Origin: Gordonia rhizosphera NBRC 16068
GTDB lineage: Bacteria > Actinomycetota > Actinomycetes > Mycobacteriales > Mycobacteriaceae
Reading direction: 5' to 3'
DNA length: 48,699 nt
Assembly (NCBI RefSeq): GCF_000298195.1
Contig: NZ_BAHC01000182.1
Location: forward strand, 1 to 48,699
Shown here: piece after piece, positions 25,392 through 34,618 of the stretch
Numbering within the stretch: the first letter of the stretch is position 1
How the letters are laid out: each line of letters starts with the position of its first letter
The notes under the pieces: model-generated
The model's input: the letters and a program-made list of their open reading frames with translations, nothing else
Database searches by the model: none
What the model was told of the DNA's origin: nothing
Position numbers and translations under genes: made by a program

Positions 25392-25521
25392 CGGCTCCCT
25401 CCCGCTCACCTAATCCGTTCCCGCTCACCAAACCTGCTCCTGCTCACCGATTCCGATGCGATCGGGTGAGCGGGAGAGGAATTGGTGAGCGGGAGTCGGC
25501 GCGGTGAGCGGGAGTCGGGGC
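25392..25521. repeat. Right inverted-repeat array of the AbiEi/nuclease cassette
   Basis: Three 19-bp units in one orientation (25392-25410, 25411-25429, 25430-25448), a 15-nt centre (GATTCCGATGCGATC, 25449-25463), then three units in the opposite orientation (25464-25483, 25484-25502, 25503-25521). The shared core is GGTGAGCGGGA and its complement. The centre keeps 11 of 15 bases of the left array's centre. The array ends exactly at the stop codon of the phosphoglycerate-mutase-like gene. Confidence 0.92.
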
Positions 25522-26208
25522 TCAGCGGTAGGTCGCGAGGCCGCCGTCACGGTCGGAGAGGTGCGCGTGCTCGTTGAACGAGACCACCGTGACACCACTG
25601 CGCCCGACGATGAGCTTCGAGACCGAGGCGTTGACCATCGTCCGGGAGAGCACCGGCCATCGTTCGGCCGGCAGACCCCACAGCTGACCGATCCACTGGG
25701 TGATCGAACCGGCCGACGAGACGACGACGACGGTTTGCCCCGAGCCGGCCAGCGCCCGGACCCGGTCGGCGGCGTCGGACACCCGACGGCCGAAGTGGTG
25801 ATAGGTCTCGCCGGCGCCGTGCTCACCGCCACCGGAGATCCACTCCATCAGTCCCTCGTCGAGACGCCGCTGGTAGCTGCGACCATCCCGGTACTCGTCG
25901 GTCGTCGCGGTCCCGACGAGCGCAGGCAATTCGTACTCGTTCCAGCCGGGGTCGACGCGCGGCTCGGGCGCACCGTCGATCTCGCCGAGCACCGCGGCCA
26001 GCGTCTGCGTCTGGCGGGGCAGGTCACCGCTGACCGCGGCGGTGACGCGGTCGATGAGCCGGGCCAGCAGCATGCCGCTCAGGCGCGCCTGCATCACGCC
26101 GGCATCGGTGAGGCCACCAGGGCCGTTCGGGGCGGGCTCGGTGCTGTCGGAAATGCCGTAGGCATTCGGGTCCGCTTGGCCATGCCGCACCAGATAGATG
26201 ACACCCAT
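25522..26208 (-). CDS. Histidine phosphatase (phosphoglycerate mutase-like)
   Basis: A 228-aa histidine-phosphatase protein. The catalytic motif is LVRHG (His9), with the second Arg in SGDLPRQTQT, the acid in the WNEYELP segment, and the second His probably in VVSSAGSI, where His is replaced by Ala-Gly in this copy (SSAGS rather than SHGG). The last point may reduce activity or mark a subgroup. ATG 26208 has AGGGTGA upstream; a longer frame is less likely. Divergent from the VOC gene. Confidence 0.8.
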   Translation of the reverse strand: MGVIYLVRHGQADPNAYGISDSTEPAPNGPGGLTDAGVMQARLSGMLLARLIDRVTAAVSGDLPRQTQTLAAVLGEIDGAPEPRVDPGWNEYELPALVGTATTDEYRDGRSYQRRLDEGLMEWISGGGEHGAGETYHHFGRRVSDAADRVRALAGSGQTVVVVSSAGSITQWIGQLWGLPAERWPVLSRTMVNASVSKLIVGRSGVTVVSFNEHAHLSDRDGGLATYR

Positions 26209-26302
26209 GCCGTTCACCCTATGGGCACCGCGGGCCCGACGATGAGTTCGGGTCCACCAGACGGTCAGTCCCGTCAGGGGTGACGAGGGAGGAGTGTGCT
26301 GC

Positions 26303-26704
26303 TTGTCGACGATGGTGTTCGTCAACCTGCCGGTGGCCGACGTGGAGAAGGCGCGACGCTTCTACGCGAGTCTCGGTTTTCGACCCGACGTGCTGTTCTG
26401 TGATCGTGGCACCCTCTGCTTCCAGATCAACCCGTCATGTCGGGTGGTGCTGCATCGCAGCGACCGGTTCGCCGGCTATGCGGCAGCCGGTCCCGATTGC
26501 GGCCGCGAGACGGTGCTGGCCGTCTCCGCCGATTCCCGGGCCGAGGTCGACCGGCTGGCCGACTCGGCGTTGGCGCACGAGGGGACGCGGCTGCGTGCGA
26601 CCGAGGATCTCGGGTTCGTGTACTGCCGCAGTTTCTGCGACCCCGACGGTCACGCCTGGGAGATGGTCTGGATGGACGCGTCCCGGATCCCGGAAGACGA
26701 CTGA
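26303..26704 (+). CDS. VOC / glyoxalase-fold protein
   Basis: A 133-aa vicinal-oxygen-chelate protein: MVFVNLPVADVEKARRFYASLGF opens the first beta-alpha-beta module and CDPDGHAWEMVWMD closes the second. Many actinobacterial relatives are annotated as glyoxalase or bleomycin-resistance-like; function not known. GGAGGA near 26288-26293 suits TTG 26303; ATG 26312 is the alternative. It converges with the sigma factor gene, 30 bases apart; such proteins often accompany sigma factors of this type. Confidence 0.78.
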   Translation: MSTMVFVNLPVADVEKARRFYASLGFRPDVLFCDRGTLCFQINPSCRVVLHRSDRFAGYAAAGPDCGRETVLAVSADSRAEVDRLADSALAHEGTRLRATEDLGFVYCRSFCDPDGHAWEMVWMDASRIPEDD

Positions 26705-26734
26705 CTCTGCGGCCCGGGTCGGTGGGCGGCGCTG

Positions 26735-27781
26735 TCAGTGGTAGGCGCTGGGTGTGGTGCGCGGCGGCGCGTCGTAGGGGGTCGGCGGGAGTCCGAACCG
26801 GGCGAAGACGTCGTCGATGGTGTTGCTGAAGAACGCCACCACGTGGGCAACCCTGCCGGCGTCGTCGAAGTCGAGTACCTGCAGTTGGAAAGCGCGATGT
26901 ATTCCGTCGGGCTCGCGCATGTAGAGACCGAACGCCGGTTGCCCATTGGCGACGGTGGGCAGCATGATCTGGTCTCCTTCCTTCTCCGCCGGGCAGTTGT
27001 GCCGGATGAGTGTGCCGATCGACTCGGCGCCCCGGTACCAACCGGTGAACGGCGGCATCTCCCAGATCGCCTTGTCGGTGAACAGTTCGACGATCGCGTC
27101 GACGTCGTAGCGTTCGAAGGCCGACACATAGCGAGCGAGCAACTCGCGTTTGGCCGCGTCGTCGAGCTCCTCCTGGGAGCCCTCCCGCGGCGCCGCGTGC
27201 TTCAGCTGCTCGCGGGCGCGCTGCAGAAGGCTGTTGACGGTGGCGGTGGTGACGCCGATGGTGTCGGCCACCTCGGCCGCCTTCCACTGCAACACGTCGC
27301 GCAGAATCAGCACGGCACGTTGGCGTTCGGGCAGGTGCTGGAGCGCGGCGATGAAGGCGAGCCGGATGGACTCCCGCGCGCCCACCACATAGGCCGGGTC
27401 GGCGTCGTCGCCGGGAGATACCTCGTCGACGGTGCCCGAGAACGGTTCCAGCCACGGCACCTCGTGATCCTGGAGCAGGTCGTCGGTCGGATCGAATGCG
27501 TCGCCCCCCAGTCCCGACGGCAGCGGCCGGCGTTGACGACTCTGCAGCGCGGTCAGACAGGTGTTGGTGGCGATCTTGTGCAGCCACGTCCGCACCGACG
27601 CGCGCCGGTCGAATTTGGCGTAGCCGCGCCAGGCGCGAAGATAGGTCTCCTGCATGAGGTCCTCGGCGTCGTGATGAGACCCCATCATCCGATAGCAGTG
27701 CGCGAGAATCTCACGCCGGAACGGGTCGGTGGCCTCGAGGAACGCGGCGTCAGAAGCCCTACCCGTGGTTGTGGTGGACAT
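26735..27781 (-). CDS. sigG: SigG-type ECF sigma factor with SnoaL-like C-terminus
   Basis: A 348-aa sigma factor. Region 2 (about 10-80) has YRMMGSHHDAEDLMQETYLRAWRGYAKFD. Region 4 (about 135-190) has LPERQRAVLILRDVLQWKAAEVADTIGVTTATVNSLLQRAR. A C-terminal SnoaL/NTF2-like domain (about 205-330) carries WEMPPFTGWYRGAESIGTLI. This layout matches mycobacterial SigG (ECF with C-terminal extension), where the extra domain takes the place of a separate anti-sigma factor. ATG 27781 gives the usual start; no anti-sigma gene is adjacent. The target regulon cannot be read from sequence. Confidence 0.88.
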   Translation of the reverse strand: MSTTTTGRASDAAFLEATDPFRREILAHCYRMMGSHHDAEDLMQETYLRAWRGYAKFDRRASVRTWLHKIATNTCLTALQSRQRRPLPSGLGGDAFDPTDDLLQDHEVPWLEPFSGTVDEVSPGDDADPAYVVGARESIRLAFIAALQHLPERQRAVLILRDVLQWKAAEVADTIGVTTATVNSLLQRAREQLKHAAPREGSQEELDDAAKRELLARYVSAFERYDVDAIVELFTDKAIWEMPPFTGWYRGAESIGTLIRHNCPAEKEGDQIMLPTVANGQPAFGLYMREPDGIHRAFQLQVLDFDDAGRVAHVVAFFSNTIDDVFARFGLPPTPYDAPPRTTPSAYH

Positions 27782-27887
27782 GTGTCCCAGGCTACGTCGT
27801 CCCACCGACAGCTTCACGTCCCAAACCGCTGGAGCGCGGGGATCGGGCGCGACACCGGCGCAGCCCTGTGACCCGTCTCGCTGCGGG

Positions 27888-27917
27888 TTGCCATCTCCTG
27901 GCGACCGTTGCTAGCTT
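27888..27917 (+). promoter_or_regulatory. Promoter of the Cys-leader / ROK operon
   Basis: TTGCCA (27888-27893) and TAGCTT (27912-27917) with an 18-bp spacer. The predicted start falls at about 27924-27925, on the ATG of the leader peptide, so the mRNA would be leaderless. Confidence 0.55.
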
Positions 27918-27924
27918 GATCGAC

Positions 27925-28026
27925 ATGAGCGCCCAGCCCTACGTCCCAGAGGTCACCTATGTGACAACTGCTCTGGGCTGTCGGCTGCCGCTGGCTCGTG
28001 TCCTGTGTTGTCGTCGAATGCGCTGA
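27925..28026 (+). CDS. Cys-Cys leader peptide (putative attenuator uORF)
   Basis: A 33-aa ORF: MSAQPYVPEVTYVTTALG, then CRLPLARVLCCRRMR and stop. Cysteines are at 19, 28 and 29. Its ATG lies where the predicted promoter would start the transcript. Two hairpins (GGGCC-N5-GGCCC at 28043-28057 and CGCCGC-N5-GCGGCG at 28084-28100) follow before the ROK start at 28143. Cys-rich uORFs that attenuate sulfur genes are known in mycobacteria; by analogy, stalling at CC under low cysteine would change downstream expression (inference). Confidence 0.55.
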   Translation: MSAQPYVPEVTYVTTALGCRLPLARVLCCRRMR

Positions 28027-28142
28027 CCCCGCCATTCGCCCCGGGCCGCAACGGCCCAGACTTCCGCTCATCCGCACGATCGGCGCCGCATCTCGCGGCG
28101 AACGCGTCGGCCGATGTGGCGCTTCCGACGAGGACAACACCG

Positions 28143-29429
28143 ATGACCGCAACACTCGATCTCCACACCACCACCGCGCCTCCGCGACCGCAGGCCCTGC
28201 GGCCGGCTGCCGCCCGCGGCCGCCGTCCCCTCGCCTATGGCCCCCCGCGCGTCGCGACGCCGACGATCCACGTCGCGACACCGGAGCTGCAACTGTCGTC
28301 CAAACCGGCCGCACTCGTCCTGCGGACCGCGCGGCTCGCCGGGCCGGTGTTCCGCGACGACGCGGCCGATCGCACCGGGCTGAGCACCTCGACCGTCAAC
28401 CGCCAGGTCGGCGCCCTGTTGAAGGCCGGACTCATCCGGGAACGCGCCGACCTCACGCCCGCGGGCGCCATCGGACGTCCGCGACTGCCCTTCGAGCTCA
28501 ACGTCACCGACTTCCTGACCGTCGGGATCCACATCGGCTACAAGGTCACGTCGATCACCACCCATGATCTCGGGCATCGTGTCGTCGGGGCCATCCAGAT
28601 CCCGACCCCGGTCGCCGCGACACCCGAGGAAACACTCACGGCGATCGGTCAGAGCGCCCGTCGGTTCGCGGGGCGCTGGACCGGACGCCGCATCCTGTGG
28701 GCCGGGGTCGCGCTCGGCGGCCGGGTCGCCTCCGGAGGGTTTGTCGACCACCCGAAGCTGGGGTGGACGGGCGCGCCGGTGGGACGGATCATCGCCGAGA
28801 CCGTGGGCGTCCCGGTGTCGGTGGCCTCGCACGTCGAGGCCATGGCAGCCGCCGAACTGGTCGCCAACCCGGACCAGAACAAGGCCAGCTTCCTCTATTT
28901 CTACGCGCGCGAGATGGTTGGCATCGCCTTCAGCGTGGACGGCACGGTGCATACGCCGAGCGCCGGCCCGCCGGTCATCGGGCACTTCCCGACCGGTGCG
29001 ACGACCCTGCTCGACCCGGACCGCACCGGGCGCCTCGAACAGACGGTGAGCGACACCGGTGTCGTCGAGGCGGCACGCGCTCTGGGTCTCGCGGTGACCG
29101 ACGCCGAAGGGCTGCATGAGCTGGCCCGCGGTGGTGACCCGACCGCCCGCGCGATCCTCGAAGAGCGCGCCGAGGTCCTGGGCCGGACGGTCGCGCTGAT
29201 CGCCGACATCTTCAACCCCGATCACATCGTGCTCGGCGGTCAGGCCTTCACCGATTTCCCCGCCACCCTGCCCACCGTGGCGAAGGCGCTGGCCGCGACG
29301 TCGGTGGTCGCCGATCGTGACGTCCGCGTGTCACATTCGGGGACGACGGTGCAACAGCAGGCGGCCGGTGCGGTGTCACTCGATGCCATCTACGCCGATC
29401 CGCTGGAGGCGGTTACGTTCACCGCGTGA
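28143..29429 (+). CDS. ROK-family regulator, CysR-like
   Basis: A 428-aa ROK repressor. The N-terminal winged helix (about 60-115) contains ADRTGLSTSTVNRQVGALLKAGLI, and the sugar-kinase-like ROK domain follows (VGIHIGYKVTSIT, WAGVALGGRVASGG, FNPDHIVLGGQAFTD). The long Pro/Arg leader and layout resemble corynebacterial CysR, a ROK-type activator of sulfur assimilation. The Cys-Cys leader peptide upstream supports a sulfur role. ATG 28143 has GAGGA at 28130-28134. The ABC exporter genes converge 22 bases after its stop. Confidence 0.8.
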   Translation: MTATLDLHTTTAPPRPQALRPAAARGRRPLAYGPPRVATPTIHVATPELQLSSKPAALVLRTARLAGPVFRDDAADRTGLSTSTVNRQVGALLKAGLIRERADLTPAGAIGRPRLPFELNVTDFLTVGIHIGYKVTSITTHDLGHRVVGAIQIPTPVAATPEETLTAIGQSARRFAGRWTGRRILWAGVALGGRVASGGFVDHPKLGWTGAPVGRIIAETVGVPVSVASHVEAMAAAELVANPDQNKASFLYFYAREMVGIAFSVDGTVHTPSAGPPVIGHFPTGATTLLDPDRTGRLEQTVSDTGVVEAARALGLAVTDAEGLHELARGGDPTARAILEERAEVLGRTVALIADIFNPDHIVLGGQAFTDFPATLPTVAKALAATSVVADRDVRVSHSGTTVQQQAAGAVSLDAIYADPLEAVTFTA

Positions 29430-29451
29430 CGTACTCAACCCGGGTGTCGGG

Positions 29452-30296
29452 TCAGTTCGAGGTGCGCTTGGTGTACGCACGCAGGGCGAACGGCGCGAAC
29501 ACCAGGGTCAGGACGACCGCCCAGATCAGCGTGGCGAGCACCGGGTACTGCAGCGGCAGGGGTGCATCGGCCGGAGCCGCGGGTCCATTGCCCCACAGCA
29601 CGCGCAACGCCTGCACGAGTGCGGAGATGGGATTCCACTCGGCGATGGTGCGCAGCCACGTCGGCATGGGCGCGGTCGGCACGAATGCGTTGGACAGGAA
29701 TGTGAGCGGGAACAGGGTGGTGAACATGAATCCGTTCACGGCCTCCACCGAACGCAGCCACGAACCGATGAGGATGCCGAACCAGATCATTCCGAACCCG
29801 AACATCAGCAACAGCGCGAACGCCAGAATCGCTTCGCCGAAGGTGCCGTTGATCCGCCAGCCGATCGCCAGACCGGTGATCGCCATGACGACGATGCCGA
29901 TCGACGAATGCAGCAGGCTGGCGATGCTCCGTCCGATCAGTACCGACGACCGCCGGATCGGCAGCGATCGGAATCGGTCGATGATGCCCTTCTCCAGGTC
30001 GGCGGTGATGCCGGTGGAAACGATGAACGCGGTGAACACGATCGTCTGGCCCATGATGCCCGGAAGCAGGAACTCCTTGTAGGACACACCGCCGGTGTTG
30101 GTGATGGAGGCGCCGAACACGTAGGCAAACAGCAGCACGAACATGATCGGCTGAATGGTGACGTCGGACAGCATCTCCGGCATCCGCCGGGTGTGGATCA
30201 TGTTGCGTTTGACCATGATCCAGGACTGCTGCCAGATGCTGGTCTGATGGATCTCGGGGCGCTGGGTCACCGGGTCGCCGGTGACGAGTGTGGTGG

Positions 30297-30300
<4 letters not shown>
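29452..30300 (-). CDS. ABC-2 type permease, DrrB-like
   Basis: A 282-aa ABC-2 permease with six helices. The ABC-2 motif region includes YKEFLLPGIMGQTIVFTAFIVSTGITADLEKGIIDRFRSLPI, and AFVPTAPMPTWLRTIAEWNPISALVQALR closes the domain, as in daunorubicin-resistance DrrB. The ATG overlaps the stop of the ATPase gene (ATGA), so the two are translationally coupled. It exports a hydrophobic compound or lipid; identity unknown. Confidence 0.9.
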
Positions 30301-31310
<1,010 letters not shown>

Positions 31311-31494
31311 GATTCTCCACGTTATCGATCGGTACCGACAGGGTGCGACTCGTTTTTCGGCTGACCTCGAGCCGCGGTCGGTGGGACAGACCGTGGGCGT
31401 CGGCGGAATTCATCGGTGCCGGAGACAGAGAGTACGAAAATCTCCGCAAATCCGGCATATATCTCCGATGATGCGGAACAAAGTGCGAAATACG

Positions 31495-31514
31495 TCCGCA
31501 GATGCGGATAGATT
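31495..31514 (+). promoter_or_regulatory. Palindromic operator and -10 of the mod locus
   Basis: TCCGCA-GA-TGCGGA (31495-31508) is a perfect palindrome joined directly to a -10-like TAGATT (31509-31514). Half-sites TCCGCA (31443-31448) and TGCGGA (31472-31477) recur just upstream. GTG 31521 lies six bases after the -10, so translation may be leaderless. Confidence 0.55.
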
Positions 31515-31520
31515 GTGCGG

Positions 31521-31922
31521 GTGGCCGAGATCAGGATCCGCGATGCCGCGACGCTACTCGGAGTCAGCGACGACACCGTGCGCCGATGGGTGACCTCGGG
31601 GGTCCTCGAGGCGACCAGCGGTGAGCGCGCCGTCACCACCGTCGACGGTGAGCAGCTCGCCGCGCTGGCCCGTGAGCGGGCCGGTCGGCCACCCGACGAC
31701 GGTGCCGGGGTGCTGCGCTCGGCCCGGAACCGCTTCACCGGACTGGTCACCGAGGTGATCGCGGACCGGGTGATGGCCCAGGTGACGTTGCAGTGCGGTC
31801 CGTTCGAGGTCACCTCCCTCATGAGTGCCGAGGCGGTCCGCGAACTCGGGCTGCAGCCGGGTGTGGTGGCGACCGCAGTGGTCAAGGCGACCACGGTGAT
31901 CGTGGAAAGGCGTGCACCGTGA
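31521..31922 (+). CDS. HTH-TOBE (Mop-type) molybdate-responsive protein
   Basis: A 133-aa protein. The N-terminal HTH of the excisionase/MerR type (IRIRDAATLLGVSDDTVRRWVTSGVL) is followed by a Mop/TOBE domain (SARNRFTGLVTEVIADRVMAQVTLQCGPFEVTSLMSAEAVRELGL). TOBE domains bind molybdate, so this is a compact candidate Mo-sensing repressor for modABC, which starts 28 bases downstream. The start at 31521 rather than 31515 follows from the -10 position. It could also be a storage molbindin with a degenerate HTH. Confidence 0.82.
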   Translation: MAEIRIRDAATLLGVSDDTVRRWVTSGVLEATSGERAVTTVDGEQLAALARERAGRPPDDGAGVLRSARNRFTGLVTEVIADRVMAQVTLQCGPFEVTSLMSAEAVRELGLQPGVVATAVVKATTVIVERRAP

Positions 31923-31950
31923 ACCTCGGGGCACCGAACCAGGAGATCCG

Positions 31951-32724
31951 ATGACGATGAGTAGGGCCGTGCGCCGCGGGTTCGCCGCGGTGGGGGTGGT
32001 GCTGGCGGTCGCCTCGGCCGCGACCGGTTGCGCGAGCAACGACGACGCGGCCGGCAAGGCCGTGCTGAACGTGTATGCGGCGGCGTCGCTGACGGAGGCA
32101 TTCACCGAGATCGCCGACGAGTACGAGAAGGTGCACGACGTCGACGTGAAGCTCAACTTCGCCGGCTCCTCGGCGCTCGTCAACCAGATCCAGCAGGGCG
32201 CCGACGCCGACGTGATCGCCACCGCGAACCAGGCGACCATGGCCCGACTCGGGGAACAGGCCGTGGACCCGAAGGTCTTCGCCACCAACACTCTGGTGAT
32301 CGTGACCGCGCCGGGCAACCCGAAGAACATCGTGAACTTCGCCGGTCTGCGCAACCCCGACATCAAGACGGTGGTCTGTGCGGTCGAGGTGCCGTGCGGC
32401 GCGGCGACCGCACAGGTCGAGAAGAACACCGGCGTCGATCTCGACCCGGTCAGCGAGGAGACATCGGTGAGCGCGGTGTTGGCGAAGGTGACCTCCGGAC
32501 AGGCCGACGCCGGCCTCGTCTACGTCACCGATGCCCGCGGTGCCGGCGACGCGGTGGCCACGGTCGGCGACGCCGCATTCGCCAGGGTGGTCAACAGCTA
32601 CCCGATCGCGACCCTGAAGGGAACCACACACAGCGAGGACGCGCAGATGTTCGTCGGCATGGTGCTCGGAGAGACCGGCGCCGAGTACCTGGGTGCGGCG
32701 GGTTTCGCCCCGCCCGCGGGCTGA
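31951..32724 (+). CDS. modA: Molybdate-binding lipoprotein ModA
   Basis: A 257-aa periplasmic-type binding protein anchored as a lipoprotein: signal and lipobox ATGC with Cys27. NVYAAASLTEAF and FAGSSALVNQIQQGADADV are the oxyanion-binding segments of ModA; AGLVYVTDA follows in domain II. It captures molybdate or tungstate for ModBC. AGGAG at 31941-31945 sets ATG 31951. Supplies Mo for enzymes such as the sulfite-oxidase-like protein at the window start. Confidence 0.93.
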   Translation: MTMSRAVRRGFAAVGVVLAVASAATGCASNDDAAGKAVLNVYAAASLTEAFTEIADEYEKVHDVDVKLNFAGSSALVNQIQQGADADVIATANQATMARLGEQAVDPKVFATNTLVIVTAPGNPKNIVNFAGLRNPDIKTVVCAVEVPCGAATAQVEKNTGVDLDPVSEETSVSAVLAKVTSGQADAGLVYVTDARGAGDAVATVGDAAFARVVNSYPIATLKGTTHSEDAQMFVGMVLGETGAEYLGAAGFAPPAG

Positions 32725-32735
32725 TCGGCCCGACG

Positions 32736-33518
32736 ATGCGTCGCGTTCCGCGTTGGGTCTATGTACCGGCACTGATCGGAGTCGCGTTCATCCTGCTCGG
32801 ACCGATGGCGCTCGTCATCCGGATGCCATGGACGGACTTCGTCGCATCGGTGACATCTCCCGCATCGCTCGACGCGTTGCGCCTGGCCGTGGTCACGGCG
32901 CTGACGAGCACCGCTCTGTGTCTGGTCTTCGGCGTCCCGATGGCCGTGGTGTTCGCCCGATCCAACGGCGTCGTCGTGCGGATCGTCCGCGCCCTGGTGC
33001 TGTTGCCGCTCGTCCTTCCGCCCGTCGTCGGGGGCCTCGCCCTGCTCTACGCGCTCGGACGGCGCGGGATCGTCGGGCAGTACCTCGACGATCAGGGGAT
33101 CACGATCGCGTTCACCACCACCGCGGTGGTGCTCGCGCAGACCTTCGTGGCCCTACCGTTCCTGGTGATCAGCGTCGAAGGGGCGTTGCGGTCCTCCGAC
33201 GACGAGTACGAGCAGGTGGCCGCGACGCTCGGCGCCGGACCCACCCGGACCCTGTGGAAGGTGACGCTGCCGCTGGTGGTGCCGTCGTTGCTGGCGGGTA
33301 CGGTTCTCGCATTTGCGCGTGCCCTCGGGGAATTCGGCGCGACGATCACCTTCGCGGGCAACCTCCCCGGTACTACGCAGACCGCTCCGTTGAAGATCTA
33401 TCTCGACGCGATCAACAACCCGATTCAGGCGTTGCCGCTGGCACTGGTGTTGATGGTCGTGGCATTGGTGGTTGTCGTCGGGGTGCACATGCGCCCGGGT
33501 GCGACGGGAGCGCGATGA
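32736..33518 (+). CDS. modB: Molybdate ABC permease ModB
   Basis: A 260-aa permease with about five to six helices and the ABC-binding EAA-like loop EYEQVAATLGAGPTRTLWKVTLP. ALGEFGATITFAGN is the signature of ModB/CysT permeases. ATG 32736 lies 11 bases after modA. The stop overlaps the modC start (ATGA). Confidence 0.93.
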   Translation: MRRVPRWVYVPALIGVAFILLGPMALVIRMPWTDFVASVTSPASLDALRLAVVTALTSTALCLVFGVPMAVVFARSNGVVVRIVRALVLLPLVLPPVVGGLALLYALGRRGIVGQYLDDQGITIAFTTTAVVLAQTFVALPFLVISVEGALRSSDDEYEQVAATLGAGPTRTLWKVTLPLVVPSLLAGTVLAFARALGEFGATITFAGNLPGTTQTAPLKIYLDAINNPIQALPLALVLMVVALVVVVGVHMRPGATGAR

Positions 33519-34618
33519 GCGGTCTGCACGCCTCGATCAGATGTGACACCCCGGCGGTGTCGGTCGACATCGACATCGACGACGGCGCGACGCTGGCCAT
33601 CATGGGTCCCAACGGGGCGGGCAAGAGCACGGCGTTGTCTGTGTTGGCCGGCCTGCGCCGCAGCGCCTCGACGGTGACAGTGGGTGACGAGGTGGTGCAG
33701 GACGGGCGTCGTTTCCTTCCGGCGCACCGGAGGTCGGTCGTCCTGCTGGCCCAGCGGCCCAAGCTTTTTCCGCACCTCAGTGTGCGCCGCAACGTGGCGT
33801 TCGGGCCGTCGGCCTTGCGGCTGCAACGGGGCGAGGTCACCGAACGCACCGACCGGTGGCTCGACGCGGTGGGGGTGGCCGATCTCGCCGACCGGATGCC
33901 GGGTCAGTTGTCGGGTGGGCAGGCGCAGCGGGTTGCGCTCGCGCGGGCGTTGGCATGCGAACCGCGGGTCCTGCTGCTCGACGAACCGTTCGCGGCCCTC
34001 GATGTATCTGTGACACAGCAGATCCGCTCGCTGTTGCGCGACCTGCTCGGTCAACGGTCCGGGGTCACGGTTCTGGTCACCCACGACCTCATCGATGCGG
34101 TGAGTCTGGCCGACGACGTGGCGGTCATGGATGCCGGCCGGGTCGTCGATGCCGGTCGGACGCGGGAGGTGCTGACCACGCCGGGGCATCCGTTCACCGC
34201 GTCGCTGTCGGGGCTCAACCTCTTCGTCGGGCGCCACGTCGATCACGCCGTCGACGACGATGAGGGACACCGCGTCGTGGGTGGTGTGGTCGAGGATGTG
34301 CCGGAGGGCAGTCCGTGCGCGGCGGCGTTCTCGCCGCGCGCGGTCGCGGTGTATCTTGCACCGCCACACGGGAGCCCGCGCACGATGATGCGTGCACGGG
34401 TGACCGATGTAGTGCCACGGGGCGATCACGCTGTGGTGCGCACGCTGGTCGGGCGGCAGATCGTCGACGCCGAGGTCACATGGTCTGCGGTGCGCGATCT
34501 CGGTCTCGTCGTCGGGCAAGATGTCGTGCTGGTTCTCAAGGCGAGCGAGGTGCGGATCTACGGGGTGGCTTCGCCGGGCGCGCCTGTCTCCGCGATCGAG
34601 GTGGGCGACCCGTTGTGA
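33515..34618 (+). CDS. modC: Molybdate ABC ATPase ModC
   Basis: A 367-aa ATPase with Walker A GPNGAGKST (31-39), Q-loop LLAQRPKLFPHL, signature QLSGGQAQRVALARA, Walker B LLLDEPFAALD and switch LVTHD. A C-terminal TOBE domain (about 290-352) can sense molybdate and inhibit transport. The 3' end overlaps the convergent adenylate cyclase gene by 61 bases. Confidence 0.95.
   Translation: MSGLHASIRCDTPAVSVDIDIDDGATLAIMGPNGAGKSTALSVLAGLRRSASTVTVGDEVVQDGRRFLPAHRRSVVLLAQRPKLFPHLSVRRNVAFGPSALRLQRGEVTERTDRWLDAVGVADLADRMPGQLSGGQAQRVALARALACEPRVLLLDEPFAALDVSVTQQIRSLLRDLLGQRSGVTVLVTHDLIDAVSLADDVAVMDAGRVVDAGRTREVLTTPGHPFTASLSGLNLFVGRHVDHAVDDDEGHRVVGGVVEDVPEGSPCAAAFSPRAVAVYLAPPHGSPRTMMRARVTDVVPRGDHAVVRTLVGRQIVDAEVTWSAVRDLGLVVGQDVVLVLKASEVRIYGVASPGAPVSAIEVGDPL

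Noticed and set aside
24259..25521. CRISPR array
   Set aside because: The 19-bp units abut without unique spacers and occur in opposite orientations around a centre; no cas genes are near.
27769..28026. Longer 85-aa version of the Cys leader ORF
   Set aside because: It would begin before the predicted promoter and antisense to the sigG start; the 33-aa ORF at the transcription start fits better.
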